This document shows, one piece after another, positions 7,646 to 16,851 of a stretch of DNA of 64,000 bases. Made by a program: the position numbers and the translations under genes. Numbering within the stretch: position 1 is the first letter of the stretch; every line of letters starts with the position of its first letter. The notes beneath the pieces were generated by a model. The model made no database searches. It had not been told where the DNA came from and was given only the letters and a program-made list of their open reading frames with translations. This DNA is from Empedobacter sp036647415 (GTDB lineage Bacteria > Bacteroidota > Bacteroidia > Flavobacteriales > Weeksellaceae). The DNA is taken from assembly GCF_036647415.1 (NCBI RefSeq), contig NZ_JAVXKG010000007.1, positions 46,475-110,474 on the forward strand. The letters are read 5' to 3'.

Positions 7646-10600
7646 ATGTTAAAAAAGTTTATTGAAAGACCCGTTTTATCAACGGTTATTTCTATTATCA
7701 TATTGATATTAGGTATATTGGGGCTTATTTCGCTGCCAGTAACCCAATATCCAGACATTGCTCCGGCAACTGTTAAAATTTCTGCCTCATATCCAGGTGC
7801 GAATGCAAAGACAGTGATGGAGTCTGTTATTATTCCGATAGAGGAACAAGTGAATGGAGTTGAGGGAATGGATTACATTTCTTCTACAGCTTCTAACAAT
7901 GGTTCTGCATCTATCGATGTTATTTTTAAACCAGGTGTAGATGGGGATATTGCGCAAGTAAACGTACAAAACCGTGTAGCTCGTGCAACACCATTATTAC
8001 CATCAGAGGTAACACGTTCTGGAGTTGTAACTCAAAAGCAACAAACATCAGCTTTGATGTTTGGGTCTTATAGTTCTACGAATCCAAAATATGATGAGAT
8101 TTATTTACAGAATTATCTGAATATAAATATTATACCTGCCTTGAAACGTGTAAGTGGTGTAGGAGATGCTTCTGTATTTGGAGCAATGACTTACTCTATG
8201 CGTATTTGGTTAGATCCTTCTCGTATGGCGAGTTATGGTTTAGTTCCTTCAGATGTATCTGCGGCATTATCTCAAGAATCACTTGAAGCAGCAGCAGGAG
8301 CATTAGGAGAAAATTCAGGACAATCTTTCCAATATTCAATTACTTATTCAGGACGTTATAAAACGGAAGATCAGTATCGTAATATCGTCATCAAATCTTT
8401 GCCAAATGGACAAGTATTAAGATTACAAGATATTGCAAAAGTTGAGTTTGGAGCACAATCTTATGCAGGTCGTTCTGCAATGAATGGAGATCCATCAGCT
8501 GTATTTGCGGTTTACCAAACTCCAGGTTCTAATGCTCAAGAGATTATTGATAATTTGAGAGCTGAGCTTAAAAAATCTTCAGAACTATTACCAGAGGGTG
8601 TATCTTACACAATCTTGATGGATACGAATACTTTCTTAGATGCATCTATCGAGAAAGTAGTTCATACAATGATAGAAGCATTTATCTTAGTATTTATCGT
8701 AGTGTATATCTTCTTACAAGATTTCCGATCTACATTAGTACCGTTAATTGCTGTACCGGTTTCTATTATTGGTACATTTTTCTTCTTAAATTTAGCAGGT
8801 TTCTCGTTAAACTTATTAACGTTATTTGCCTTAGTGCTCGCCATTGGTATTGTGGTGGATGATGCCATTGTGGTTGTGGAAGCTGTGCATGCCCGAATGG
8901 AATCACACCATGAAGCTCCTATGGATGCGACGAAAAATGCGATGGATGAAATTTCTGGAGCCATTATTTCGATTACATTAGTGATGTGTGCGGTATTCGT
9001 TCCCGTAACATTTATCTCAGGTCCAACAGGAGTATTCTATAAACAATTTGGTATTACCTTAATTGTTGCCATCTTAATTTCGGCTTTAAATGCCTTAACA
9101 TTATCACCAGCTTTATGTGCTTTATTCTTAAAACCACATCAAGAGGGAGAACACAAGCGTAATTTTGTACAACGTTTCTTTGATGCTTTCAATGCTACGT
9201 TTGATCGTATGACACACAAATATGGTAATTCATTCAAGTTTTTATTCAAACACAAATGGGTTTCATTTATATTAATTATTGTTAGTGGTCTTGGTATTTG
9301 GGGTATCGGAAAAATGATGCCTACAGGATTTGTACCTACTGAAGATAATGGTTTTATCATCGGAAATATCGAATTACCTGCTGGTGCTTCTATGGATCGT
9401 GTTTACGAGGTAGAAAGAGAGTTTCAGAAAAAAATTGAAAAAATTCCAGGATTGGATAAAGCAACAATTATTTCTGGTAACTCAATTATTTCTGGTGCTG
9501 GTTCTAACTATGGAATGATGTTCATTAAGTTGAAACCATTCGAAGAGCGTACAACTCCAGAATTATCTGTACAATCTATTACAGGTCAATTATTTGGTGC
9601 AGCAGCTCAAATTACAGATGCTCAAATGATTTTCTTTCAACCACCATCAATTCCTGGTTTCGGGATGTCTTCTGGTTTCGAATTGAAATTATTAGATAAA
9701 ACAGGTGGAGATGTTACAGATTTTGATAAAGTTGCAAAAGAATACATTGGAGCTTTAATGCAACGTCCAGAAATACAATATGCACAAACATCATTAAATA
9801 CAAATTTCCCTCAATACGAAATTGATGTAAATATAGAAAGAGCAAAACAAGCAGGAGTTTCTGTAAGTTCTATCTTCTCAACTTTACAAGGTTATATTGG
9901 AGGTTTATATGCGGCAGATTTTACACGTTTTGGTAAGCAATACCGTGTATATATTCAATCTTCTCCAGAAGATCGTATCAATGAAATGAGTTTAAACAAA
10001 ATGTTTGTGAAGACTTCTACAGGAGCAATGACACCAGTTTCTCAGTTTGTAACATTAAACCGTGTTTATGGTCCTAACTCTGTAAACCGTTTCAATTTAT
10101 TTACATCGGCTAATATTACAGGAGCAGTAAAACCAGGTTTTTCTACGGGAGATGCTATTACTGCAATTAACCAAGTTTCTGAGCAAACATTATCAAGTTC
10201 TTACGGAATAGACTTTACAGGTTTAACACGTGAAGAGATTAACTCAGGATCACAAACAGCAATGATTTTTGCATTATGTATCGTTTTCGTGTATTTTATT
10301 TTATCAGCACAATACGAATCATATGTATTACCATTATCAGTATTGTTCTCAGTTCCTTGTGGTATGATGGGAGCTTATTTAGCACAATGGTTAGCTGGGT
10401 TAGAAAATAATATTTATTTCCAAATTGCCCTAGTCATGTTAGTTGGTTTATTGGCCAAGAATGCCATTCTGATTGTAGAGTTCGCTTTACAAAGACGTAT
10501 GCATGGAATGACAATTGTACAAGCAGCTATTGATGGAGCAAAAGCACGTTTACGTCCTATCTTAATGACATCTTTTGCTTTTATTTTAGGTTTAATGCCA

Positions 10601-10801
10601 TTGGTATTCGCAACAGGAGTTTCTTCTTTAGGTAACCGTTCAGTTGCAACAGGAGCAGCGTTTGGATTATTAATCGGAACTATTTTAGGAATATTTGTTA
10701 TTCCAGTATTGTTTGTTGTTTTCCAAACAATTCAAGAAAAAATCAAACCAATGAAGTTTGAGCGTCCAGAGGGAGAAATTGAACATAATAAATCAATCTA
10801 A
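7646..10801 (+). CDS. RND multidrug efflux permease, HAE1 family
   Basis: 1051 residues, full length for AcrB/MexB-type proton antiporters with 12 membrane helices and two large periplasmic loops. The proton-relay residues are present: the Asp pair in GIVVDDAIVVVE (D405, D406) and the lysine in GLLAKNAILIVEF (K938). It would export hydrophobic or amphiphilic drugs, with the adaptor and outer membrane channel of the same operon. Some stretches (about 8830-9110 and 10420-10470) use different synonymous codons from the rest, which could be mosaic recombination. Confidence 0.95.
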   Translation: MLKKFIERPVLSTVISIIILILGILGLISLPVTQYPDIAPATVKISASYPGANAKTVMESVIIPIEEQVNGVEGMDYISSTASNNGSASIDVIFKPGVDGDIAQVNVQNRVARATPLLPSEVTRSGVVTQKQQTSALMFGSYSSTNPKYDEIYLQNYLNINIIPALKRVSGVGDASVFGAMTYSMRIWLDPSRMASYGLVPSDVSAALSQESLEAAAGALGENSGQSFQYSITYSGRYKTEDQYRNIVIKSLPNGQVLRLQDIAKVEFGAQSYAGRSAMNGDPSAVFAVYQTPGSNAQEIIDNLRAELKKSSELLPEGVSYTILMDTNTFLDASIEKVVHTMIEAFILVFIVVYIFLQDFRSTLVPLIAVPVSIIGTFFFLNLAGFSLNLLTLFALVLAIGIVVDDAIVVVEAVHARMESHHEAPMDATKNAMDEISGAIISITLVMCAVFVPVTFISGPTGVFYKQFGITLIVAILISALNALTLSPALCALFLKPHQEGEHKRNFVQRFFDAFNATFDRMTHKYGNSFKFLFKHKWVSFILIIVSGLGIWGIGKMMPTGFVPTEDNGFIIGNIELPAGASMDRVYEVEREFQKKIEKIPGLDKATIISGNSIISGAGSNYGMMFIKLKPFEERTTPELSVQSITGQLFGAAAQITDAQMIFFQPPSIPGFGMSSGFELKLLDKTGGDVTDFDKVAKEYIGALMQRPEIQYAQTSLNTNFPQYEIDVNIERAKQAGVSVSSIFSTLQGYIGGLYAADFTRFGKQYRVYIQSSPEDRINEMSLNKMFVKTSTGAMTPVSQFVTLNRVYGPNSVNRFNLFTSANITGAVKPGFSTGDAITAINQVSEQTLSSSYGIDFTGLTREEINSGSQTAMIFALCIVFVYFILSAQYESYVLPLSVLFSVPCGMMGAYLAQWLAGLENNIYFQIALVMLVGLLAKNAILIVEFALQRRMHGMTIVQAAIDGAKARLRPILMTSFAFILGLMPLVFATGVSSLGNRSVATGAAFGLLIGTILGIFVIPVLFVVFQTIQEKIKPMKFERPEGEIEHNKSI

Positions 10802-10803
10802 TC

Positions 10804-12210
10804 ATGAAAAAGTACAGAATTTTAAACATTACTTTAGTTGCGGCTGGATTGATCGCTGTTCAATCTTGTTTTGTAGCAAAAGACTATACACGTCCTGATG
10901 CTGTTGTAAATGAAGCAAATTTCAGAACAGATGTTATTTCAAAAGATAATACTTCTGTAGCAACGGTATCTTACAAACAAATNNNNNNNNNNAGTCAATT
11001 ACAAGCATTGATTAATCAAGGTTTACAAAATAATTTAGACATACGTTCGGCACTGCAAAATATTGCAGTTGCCGAGGCGTATGCCAAACAAGGTAAATCG
11101 GGTTATTTACCAACTTTATCTGTAGGACCAAAATATACGTTTACAGAAACTTCTGCAAATACACAGTTCGGAGCATTAATGGGAAAACAATCATTAAGTC
11201 AATATGAACTTTCAGGAAACTTAAGTTGGGAGGCTGATATTTGGGGAAAAATTAGAAGTAACCAAAGAGCTTCATCAGCTACATATTTGCAAACTGTAGA
11301 AGCGCATAAAGCTGTAAAAACACAAATTGTAGCGTCTATTGCAAATGCATATTACAATTTGTTAGGTTTAGATGAACAAAAGAAGATTTTAGACAAAACA
11401 TTGATTAACCGTGAACAAAGTTTAGAAACAACGAAAGCCTTGAAAGAAGCTGGAAGTGTAACAGAAGTAGCAGTAAATCAAACAGAAGCACAATTATATA
11501 ATGTAAAATCATTATTAGTTGATGTAGAAAACGGAATTAAATTGAATGAGAATGTTTTAAGCATATTATTAGGCTCAAATCCTCAATCAATTAGTCGTTC
11601 TACATTAGCTTCTCAAGCAATAAATAATAAATTATCAGTTGGTGTACCAACTCAGTTGTTAGAAAATCGTCCAGATATAAAAGCAGCTGAATTTGGATTA
11701 ATCAATGCTTTTGAGAATGTAAATATTGCAAATGCTAGTTTTTATCCATCTTTAACAATTTCTGCAACAGGAGGTGTTCAGGGAATTGATATAGATAAAT
11801 TATTTAGTGCTCAATCTTTATTTGCAACTGTAATTGGTGGTTTAACCCAACCAATTTTACAACAACGTAAAATTCGTACGCAAAAGGAGGTTGCTTTAGC
11901 AAATCAAGAAAATGCTTTAATTAATTATAAAAGTAAAATCTTGAATGCAAGTAAAGAAGTTTCTGATGCATTATATAGCTACGATGCGTCTGTAAAGAAA
12001 GCAGAATACAAACAAAAAGAATATCAATTATACAATCAAGCAATTACAAATTCTGAAGAATTGTTAAACTATGGTATGGCTAATTATTTAGAAGTAATTA
12101 CAGCTAGAGATAACGGTTTGAATGCTGAATTGAATGTAGTTGATTCAAAATTAAAGTCATTAACTTCTATGGTCGAATTATATCGTGCTGTTGGAGGAGG
12201 ATGGCAATAA
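10804..12210 (+). CDS. TolC-like outer membrane efflux lipoprotein (NodT/OprM family), with assembly gap
   Basis: 468 residues counting four unknown ones. A lipoprotein signal ends at Cys22 (IAVQSC). Two OEP repeats follow, with family motifs LSWEADIWGKIR and LLENRPDIKAAE. It forms the outer membrane channel of the tripartite pump; the gap to the permease stop is 2 bp. Ten N at 10983-10992 hide four residues after SYKQ. The reading frame stays open on both sides, and four residues are exactly what the family pattern (x-F-x-D before SQLQALI) needs, so the gap length is probably right. Confidence 0.93.
   Translation: MKKYRILNITLVAAGLIAVQSCFVAKDYTRPDAVVNEANFRTDVISKDNTSVATVSYKQXXXXSQLQALINQGLQNNLDIRSALQNIAVAEAYAKQGKSGYLPTLSVGPKYTFTETSANTQFGALMGKQSLSQYELSGNLSWEADIWGKIRSNQRASSATYLQTVEAHKAVKTQIVASIANAYYNLLGLDEQKKILDKTLINREQSLETTKALKEAGSVTEVAVNQTEAQLYNVKSLLVDVENGIKLNENVLSILLGSNPQSISRSTLASQAINNKLSVGVPTQLLENRPDIKAAEFGLINAFENVNIANASFYPSLTISATGGVQGIDIDKLFSAQSLFATVIGGLTQPILQQRKIRTQKEVALANQENALINYKSKILNASKEVSDALYSYDASVKKAEYKQKEYQLYNQAITNSEELLNYGMANYLEVITARDNGLNAELNVVDSKLKSLTSMVELYRAVGGGWQ
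10983..10992. other. Assembly gap (10 N)
   Basis: A run of ten undetermined bases inside the TolC-like gene; the frame is conserved across it. Confidence 1.
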
Positions 12211-12231
12211 TCTTATTTATCTAATTGAATT

Positions 12232-12257
12232 AAAGCTTCAGATTTATCTGAAGCTTT
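12232..12257 (+). terminator. Terminator of the RND efflux operon
   Basis: AAAGCTTCAGA pairs perfectly with TCTGAAGCTTT across a TTTA loop, with a T-run after it. Confidence 0.93.
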
Positions 12258-12274
12258 TTTTATGTTTTAGATTA

Positions 12275-12625
12275 TTAAGATTTTAAGATATTCTCGAAAT
12301 ATTCTTTAGATTCGTCATCAAATGTAGGTTTTTGAAGTAATAATTGAGAGATTTTTACAATCTTATCAAAATCATTTTGAGAAAAATATTCACCAAAATG
12401 TTCATGGCAAAAATCACCAATATTTCCTAAAACAACATTTACTTCTTCTTGGCTCAATTCTCCTTTTTGTTGCCAACGTGTTCTAAATAAACTTGCAGCC
12501 AAATAAGATGAAATGTCAATTAAATCATCCATCGAAATATTACCATTATTTTGCAATTTTGCTGAAATCAGCGTATCCATATCGCGGTAAATAATATCTC
12601 TTATCGTTAATTCTTTTTCTTCCAT
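12275..12625 (-). CDS. Conserved hypothetical protein
   Basis: 116 residues, acidic, predicted helical, no signal peptide or membrane segment. No family recognised. It is downstream of the RluA-type gene (21-bp gap) on the same strand, so it may be co-transcribed with it. Confidence 0.6.
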   Translation of the reverse strand: MEEKELTIRDIIYRDMDTLISAKLQNNGNISMDDLIDISSYLAASLFRTRWQQKGELSQEEVNVVLGNIGDFCHEHFGEYFSQNDFDKIVKISQLLLQKPTFDDESKEYFENILKS

Positions 12626-12646
12626 TGTATAAATTCTGTGGTAAAA

Positions 12647-14329
12647 TTATAAATTAAAATTTGCATCTACCTGAAACTTCATCAATTCTTTTGTCGTAGG
12701 ATGCGTAAATTCTAAATATTCGGCATGCAAATGCAAACGATTGGCTTTTGTACCATATAAATCATCTCCTATAATGGCAATATTCAAACCTAAATGATGA
12801 GAAGCATGCATTCTCAATTGATGTGTACGACCAGTTATTGGGTAAAAATGAATCAACGTTTTACCATCTTTTCGCTTTATAACTTGATAATCTGTTTTTG
12901 CATTCTTACCATATTCATAACAAACCATTTGTCGCGGGCGATCGTCCAAATCTACACGTAAAGGCAATTCAATTGTACCATTATCATTCTCTACATTACC
13001 GTTTAATAGTGCGATGTAACGCTTTTTTACTTTACGTTTTATGAATTGTTGTTGCACAGCTTTATGACTTTCTTTGTTTAAAGCTAAAACTAAAATTCCA
13101 GAAGTTGACATATCCAAACGATGAACAATTAACGGACCAGTTGCATTCGGAAACTGTTTTCTGATGCGAATATAAACCGAATCTGTAATCTCTATTCCTG
13201 GAACAGAAAGAAATTCTTCGGGTTTATTTACAACCAAAATATCATCATCTTGATAGATAATTTCGAGTTGTTCAACAGTAGAATTTTGTTGAAGTAAAAG
13301 ATTATCATCAAGCTCAATTCCTTGTAACATATGCCCCAAAATTGGTTCGCATTTTCCCGTACACGCCGGATAAAAATGTTGATGTTTTCTGACTTCAGAT
13401 TTTGGCGAATCTCCCCACCAAAATTCGGCCATACAAATTGGTTCTAAATTTTCTTGAAAAGCATATTGTAGTAATTTTGGCGCAGCACATTCACCAGCGG
13501 CAGCAGGAGGTTGTTGAAAAGAAGTTTGTTCAAAAATTTCTCTCAATCCTTTTTCTTGCTTAAACTTATTCAAGAACTGATATTGGTCAAATAATTGATT
13601 TTGAAGTGAATTAGATTTTAATTTTCTTTCTTCTTTTAATTGATTTCTTTCTTCGTCAAAGATAAAAATTTCTTGTTGAAGTTTATTTTTAACAATTTCT
13701 AATTCTTTATTTAATTGTCTAAACTCGTGTTTGTCTCGTAAACTTTGTTTGATTAAATCTTCTTCAAAAATGATAAATTCTTGCTCGTTTAAAGTTGGAA
13801 TAATTGTATCGCGTTGGGTTTTACGTTCTTTTTTATTGATTTTCAAAAGTTGTTTTCCAGCTTCAATTTTCGATTTTTCTTCCAACTCAAATAACCTAAA
13901 ATTTTCACGTAATTCATGTAATTTATGGTTGTTTTCTAGTTGTTCCAGAAGTTGATTTATTTCGTTCAAACGTTCTTCTTGTTCTAAGAAAAAACCATTT
14001 TTATTTAGCATATCAAAAACAGGAGGAACAAATATCTTATGCTGATTTGTATTGGCTAATTTACCCGAAACAGCAGCTAAATATCCAATTTCATTCGCTT
14101 GATTTCTAACAACCAAAACACCAAACATTTTACCAATAGTAAGTGATAAATCATTTTTATCTAATCCAAAATTATGAATAAAATCGGTCTGATTCGTCAA
14201 ATAATCTTGCACTTCTTTGCATGCTAATTTTGCTATTGCGTGTGGTTGATAATAAAAAGGATAATCAAATTTTGATGGAATTTCTAAAGCTGAAATAGAT
14301 TGTTTGAAATACTGAAAATAATAGGACAT
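12647..14329 (-). CDS. RluA-family pseudouridine synthase with long N-terminal extension
   Basis: 560 residues, almost twice the usual RluA length. The catalytic half is C-terminal, from about residue 355: VVNKPEEFLSVPG, then the active-site Asp406 in HRLDMSTSGIL, and GRTHQLRMHA near the end. The N-terminal 350 residues contain a charged coiled coil (about 110-260) and a Cys-containing segment (GECAAPKLLQ, then ACTGKCEPILGHML). This fused arrangement is typical for a Bacteroidota RluA group. It isomerises uridines in rRNA or tRNA; the target site cannot be told from sequence. A clean -7 box lies at 14349-14357. Confidence 0.9.
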   Translation of the reverse strand: MSYYFQYFKQSISALEIPSKFDYPFYYQPHAIAKLACKEVQDYLTNQTDFIHNFGLDKNDLSLTIGKMFGVLVVRNQANEIGYLAAVSGKLANTNQHKIFVPPVFDMLNKNGFFLEQEERLNEINQLLEQLENNHKLHELRENFRLFELEEKSKIEAGKQLLKINKKERKTQRDTIIPTLNEQEFIIFEEDLIKQSLRDKHEFRQLNKELEIVKNKLQQEIFIFDEERNQLKEERKLKSNSLQNQLFDQYQFLNKFKQEKGLREIFEQTSFQQPPAAAGECAAPKLLQYAFQENLEPICMAEFWWGDSPKSEVRKHQHFYPACTGKCEPILGHMLQGIELDDNLLLQQNSTVEQLEIIYQDDDILVVNKPEEFLSVPGIEITDSVYIRIRKQFPNATGPLIVHRLDMSTSGILVLALNKESHKAVQQQFIKRKVKKRYIALLNGNVENDNGTIELPLRVDLDDRPRQMVCYEYGKNAKTDYQVIKRKDGKTLIHFYPITGRTHQLRMHASHHLGLNIAIIGDDLYGTKANRLHLHAEYLEFTHPTTKELMKFQVDANFNL

Positions 14330-14348
14330 TGTAAAATATAAATTCGCT

Positions 14349-14357
14349 GCAAAGTTA
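14349..14357 (-). promoter_or_regulatory. -7 promoter element for the RluA-type gene
   Basis: Minus strand reads TAACTTTGC, an exact TAnnTTTGC match, 20 bp before the ATG. Confidence 0.65.
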
Positions 14358-14359
14358 CA

Positions 14360-14986
14360 TTATAACTGATTAATTTCGAAATCTAAATTTTCTCTGGCTT
14401 GTTGTTCGTATAAATAGTTAAAATGATCAGTTTTATAAATTTGATCCTGAGCAACAAATTTTTCAAGTACATTTTTTCGTCCTAGATTATAGATTTCTTT
14501 AGGAAACTGCTGATATTCTTTTCTTATATTTTCAGAATAAATAAAATATTTAACTGTAGATTGACCTAAAATAGAGAGATCAGCATCTATAAAATAATTA
14601 ATATCTTGATCTTGATTTTTACGATGATATTTTGTTGCCAATATTAATTCGTTGACTTTAGAAAGTATTTCTTGCGGAACATTAATCTCCGATAATCGTT
14701 GAAATGCAATTTTAGCACTTTCTTCTTCATTATCCAAATTCGTTGTATTGTAAATGCAATCGTGGTAAAAAAGTGCTAATACAACAGCATTCCAATCTTT
14801 TATAAAAACCTTTACGTTTAACAATTCAATCAACATATCACGAAGATGTTGCAAGGTATGATAATGTAAATTTTTGTGATTATAGAACCAATTAATCTCG
14901 CGCCAATACATGTCATTTAGCGTTTCATTGTCTGAATATTGATTTATAATTTTTATAAAAAAATCTTTTAGATCTGTTGTTTCCAT
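14360..14986 (-). CDS. HD-superfamily metal-dependent phosphohydrolase (COG4339 type)
   Basis: 208 residues. HD residues are visible in order: HYHTLQHL (first His), FYHDCIYN (HD pair), and a later Asp in DADLSILG. These are the metal ligands of COG4339-type predicted hydrolases. The natural substrate of this family is unknown. It stops 3 bp before the -7 box of the RluA-type gene. Confidence 0.82.
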   Translation of the reverse strand: METTDLKDFFIKIINQYSDNETLNDMYWREINWFYNHKNLHYHTLQHLRDMLIELLNVKVFIKDWNAVVLALFYHDCIYNTTNLDNEEESAKIAFQRLSEINVPQEILSKVNELILATKYHRKNQDQDINYFIDADLSILGQSTVKYFIYSENIRKEYQQFPKEIYNLGRKNVLEKFVAQDQIYKTDHFNYLYEQQARENLDFEINQL

Positions 14987-15052
14987 TCTACAAAAATAAT
15001 TTAAAATCTTGCTGTTAAGATAAAATTTAGACTGATTACCTCGTTAAACTAT

Positions 15053-15080
15053 CAAAAGCTACTCGTTTGAGTAGCTTTTG
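15053..15080. terminator. Bidirectional terminator-like hairpin
   Basis: CAAAAGCTACTC pairs perfectly with GAGTAGCTTTTG across a GTTT loop. It lies between the 275-aa secreted protein gene (minus strand, upstream of it) and the HD hydrolase, immediately beside a palindromic repeat. Confidence 0.8.
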
Positions 15081-15090
15081 GTAGTTTATA

Positions 15091-15139
15091 AACTTGTTGT
15101 GCATTTTGATAATTTTATATTCAAAATACACAATGGGTA
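15091..15139. repeat. Minimal copy of the MITE-like palindrome (ends only)
   Basis: AACTTGTTGTGCATTTTGAT faces a complementary TCAAAATACACAATGGGT with about 9 bases between. These arms match the terminal inverted repeats of the elements at 54833-55016 and 59498-59682, while the ~140-bp centre is absent. Confidence 0.65.
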
Positions 15140-15156
15140 TATTTATAAATATAGAT

Positions 15157-15984
15157 TTAATCTTCTATTGTGTCTTTAATTTGAACTTTGGTTGTATTTG
15201 GTTTTTCGCCGTACAAAAACTCTAAATAAATTTTACTGTAAGAACTGAAAATTTGTAATAGTTTAAAATAATTTACATCATTCAGTTGAATATTATTTCC
15301 TGTATTTGTTAAGGCATTGTCAATAAAATCTCGAATTTTAAACGAAGGTATTTTCAAATCATTTGTAAAATAACTTTCACCAAAATAATTTTTAATTTTT
15401 GTTATTTTATCATATTTCGTTTCGTAATCTATAAGCGCTTTTCGTTGCTTTGCCTTTCCAGAAATCACGTCGAAAATTCGCCCAACATCCAAACGTGTCA
15501 ATGTAATATCTCCACTTAAAAAACCTGCTCTCAGTGCGGAAGTATCTTTTATTGGTTTCAAATCAGGATTAACACCTAAATCTTTATAAAGTTTTGTGAT
15601 AACGTCTGCTTTACGTCCATTTTTAACATCTTTTTCTAAAATTCCAGTCAATTTTGGACCAATAAAAGCTGTTTTTAATTGAATGGTTTGAAGAGCTAAA
15701 TGTACCACAATTACGGGTTTTTTATATAAATTAGATTTCAAGATAATAGATCTATTTTCGTACCAATCTGATTGTATTTTTAGCGTATCATTTTCTTGTG
15801 CTTGAATAAAAAATATTCCGGCAAAATTAGTAATCGTCGTGTGATTTGTGCGCGTATTTGTCACATAAACTCCTTCGGCATTTTCTTCAGAATCATCAAT
15901 AATGATATTTCCTTGAACCCATTTTTCCTGAGCAAAAATGAATTGAGCGAATAGTAAAATAGTGAATGTAAAAAATGGTTTCAA
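15157..15984 (-). CDS. Secreted carboxypeptidase-regulatory-like domain protein, paralogue 2
   Basis: 275 residues with an N-terminal signal peptide ending near FAQ. Residues about 22-110 form a carboxypeptidase-regulatory-like (CarboxypepD_reg) fold: a product G-x-I region, a TTITNFAGIFFIQA strand and DTLKIQSDWYENR. The rest is a lineage-specific helical domain that aligns with the neighbouring 254-aa protein (YETKYDKITKIKNYFGESYFTNDL against YETKASLIKELKHYYPLDYFTDDL). Probably periplasmic or surface-exposed. It is the last gene of a minus-strand run starting at 18232. Confidence 0.75.
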   Translation of the reverse strand: MKPFFTFTILLFAQFIFAQEKWVQGNIIIDDSEENAEGVYVTNTRTNHTTITNFAGIFFIQAQENDTLKIQSDWYENRSIILKSNLYKKPVIVVHLALQTIQLKTAFIGPKLTGILEKDVKNGRKADVITKLYKDLGVNPDLKPIKDTSALRAGFLSGDITLTRLDVGRIFDVISGKAKQRKALIDYETKYDKITKIKNYFGESYFTNDLKIPSFKIRDFIDNALTNTGNNIQLNDVNYFKLLQIFSSYSKIYLEFLYGEKPNTTKVQIKDTIED

Positions 15985-16083
15985 TTGTGCGATGTATTAA
16001 TTTCTTCTACGAATATAAGTCTTAAAAAAATATCGATGAATATCTTAACGTTTATTGGCTAAGATTTAGAATTCTGTTAAGAT

Positions 16084-16848
16084 TTATTGTGTTCCAGCTT
16101 GACTTAATTCTTTTAAATATTGTTTAGCAAACGCTTCTAATTCAATTTGAATAAGCTCAAATTGGCGATTAATAACTTTTTCTTTTAATGGATAACGATC
16201 ACTTACATAATACAGAAACTCTTCAATTTTATATTCAGGTAAATGTAAATCGTCTGTAAAATAATCAAGCGGATAATAATGTTTCAACTCTTTTATTAAA
16301 GATGCTTTGGTTTCGTAGTTTCTTATTTTACGTTGATCACGATAAAAACCGTTCATGTGTCCAATTAATCTCACAGGATTCAAAACATCCATTGGTTTAA
16401 ACTTTGCCAAATCTCGTTTAGGTTCTAAATCTCGTAAACGCTGATCTAATCCCATTTTATCATACAATTCTGTTTTAGAATCGTAACCAAAATTTTTTCC
16501 AAATTTATTATTTCCGATAACAGCCGTTCCAAGTTCTATTGTCTCAATATTTAGATGTGCTTGTAAATATCCTTTGGTGTAAATATTTTGATTAATCACA
16601 ATTTTTCTTGGAATTAGAAAATCAGCTTCAAATAAAATTGTATCTCCAATATTCACCTGAATAGAGTAATAACCAGATGGAGTAGTGAATGTACGCGCTT
16701 CTGAACGTAAATTTTCTACACGAATACCAGCTGTTGTAGAAACATATTCGTTTCCTTCGTCAATTAAAACGGAACCAGTAATCAGTTTATTTTGACCAAA
16801 ACTAATAAGGGTAGATAGTAGAAATATGTACGTTAACCAATTGCGCAT
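16084..16848 (-). CDS. Secreted carboxypeptidase-regulatory-like domain protein, paralogue 1
   Basis: 254 residues, signal peptide ending near SFG. The same two-part layout as the next gene downstream: CarboxypepD_reg-like region (TTPSGYYSIQVNIGDTILFE) then the shared helical domain. The two arose by tandem duplication, but identity is low, so the duplication is old. The stop of the upstream glycosyltransferase is 3 bp away, indicating co-transcription. Function unknown; a cell-envelope role is inferred from export and neighbours. Confidence 0.75.
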   Translation of the reverse strand: MRNWLTYIFLLSTLISFGQNKLITGSVLIDEGNEYVSTTAGIRVENLRSEARTFTTPSGYYSIQVNIGDTILFEADFLIPRKIVINQNIYTKGYLQAHLNIETIELGTAVIGNNKFGKNFGYDSKTELYDKMGLDQRLRDLEPKRDLAKFKPMDVLNPVRLIGHMNGFYRDQRKIRNYETKASLIKELKHYYPLDYFTDDLHLPEYKIEEFLYYVSDRYPLKEKVINRQFELIQIELEAFAKQYLKELSQAGTQ

Positions 16849-16851
16849 AAA

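Noticed and set aside
8662..8964. 100-codon antisense frame over the RND permease
   Set aside because: Opposite a conserved membrane segment of the pump; no independent signals.
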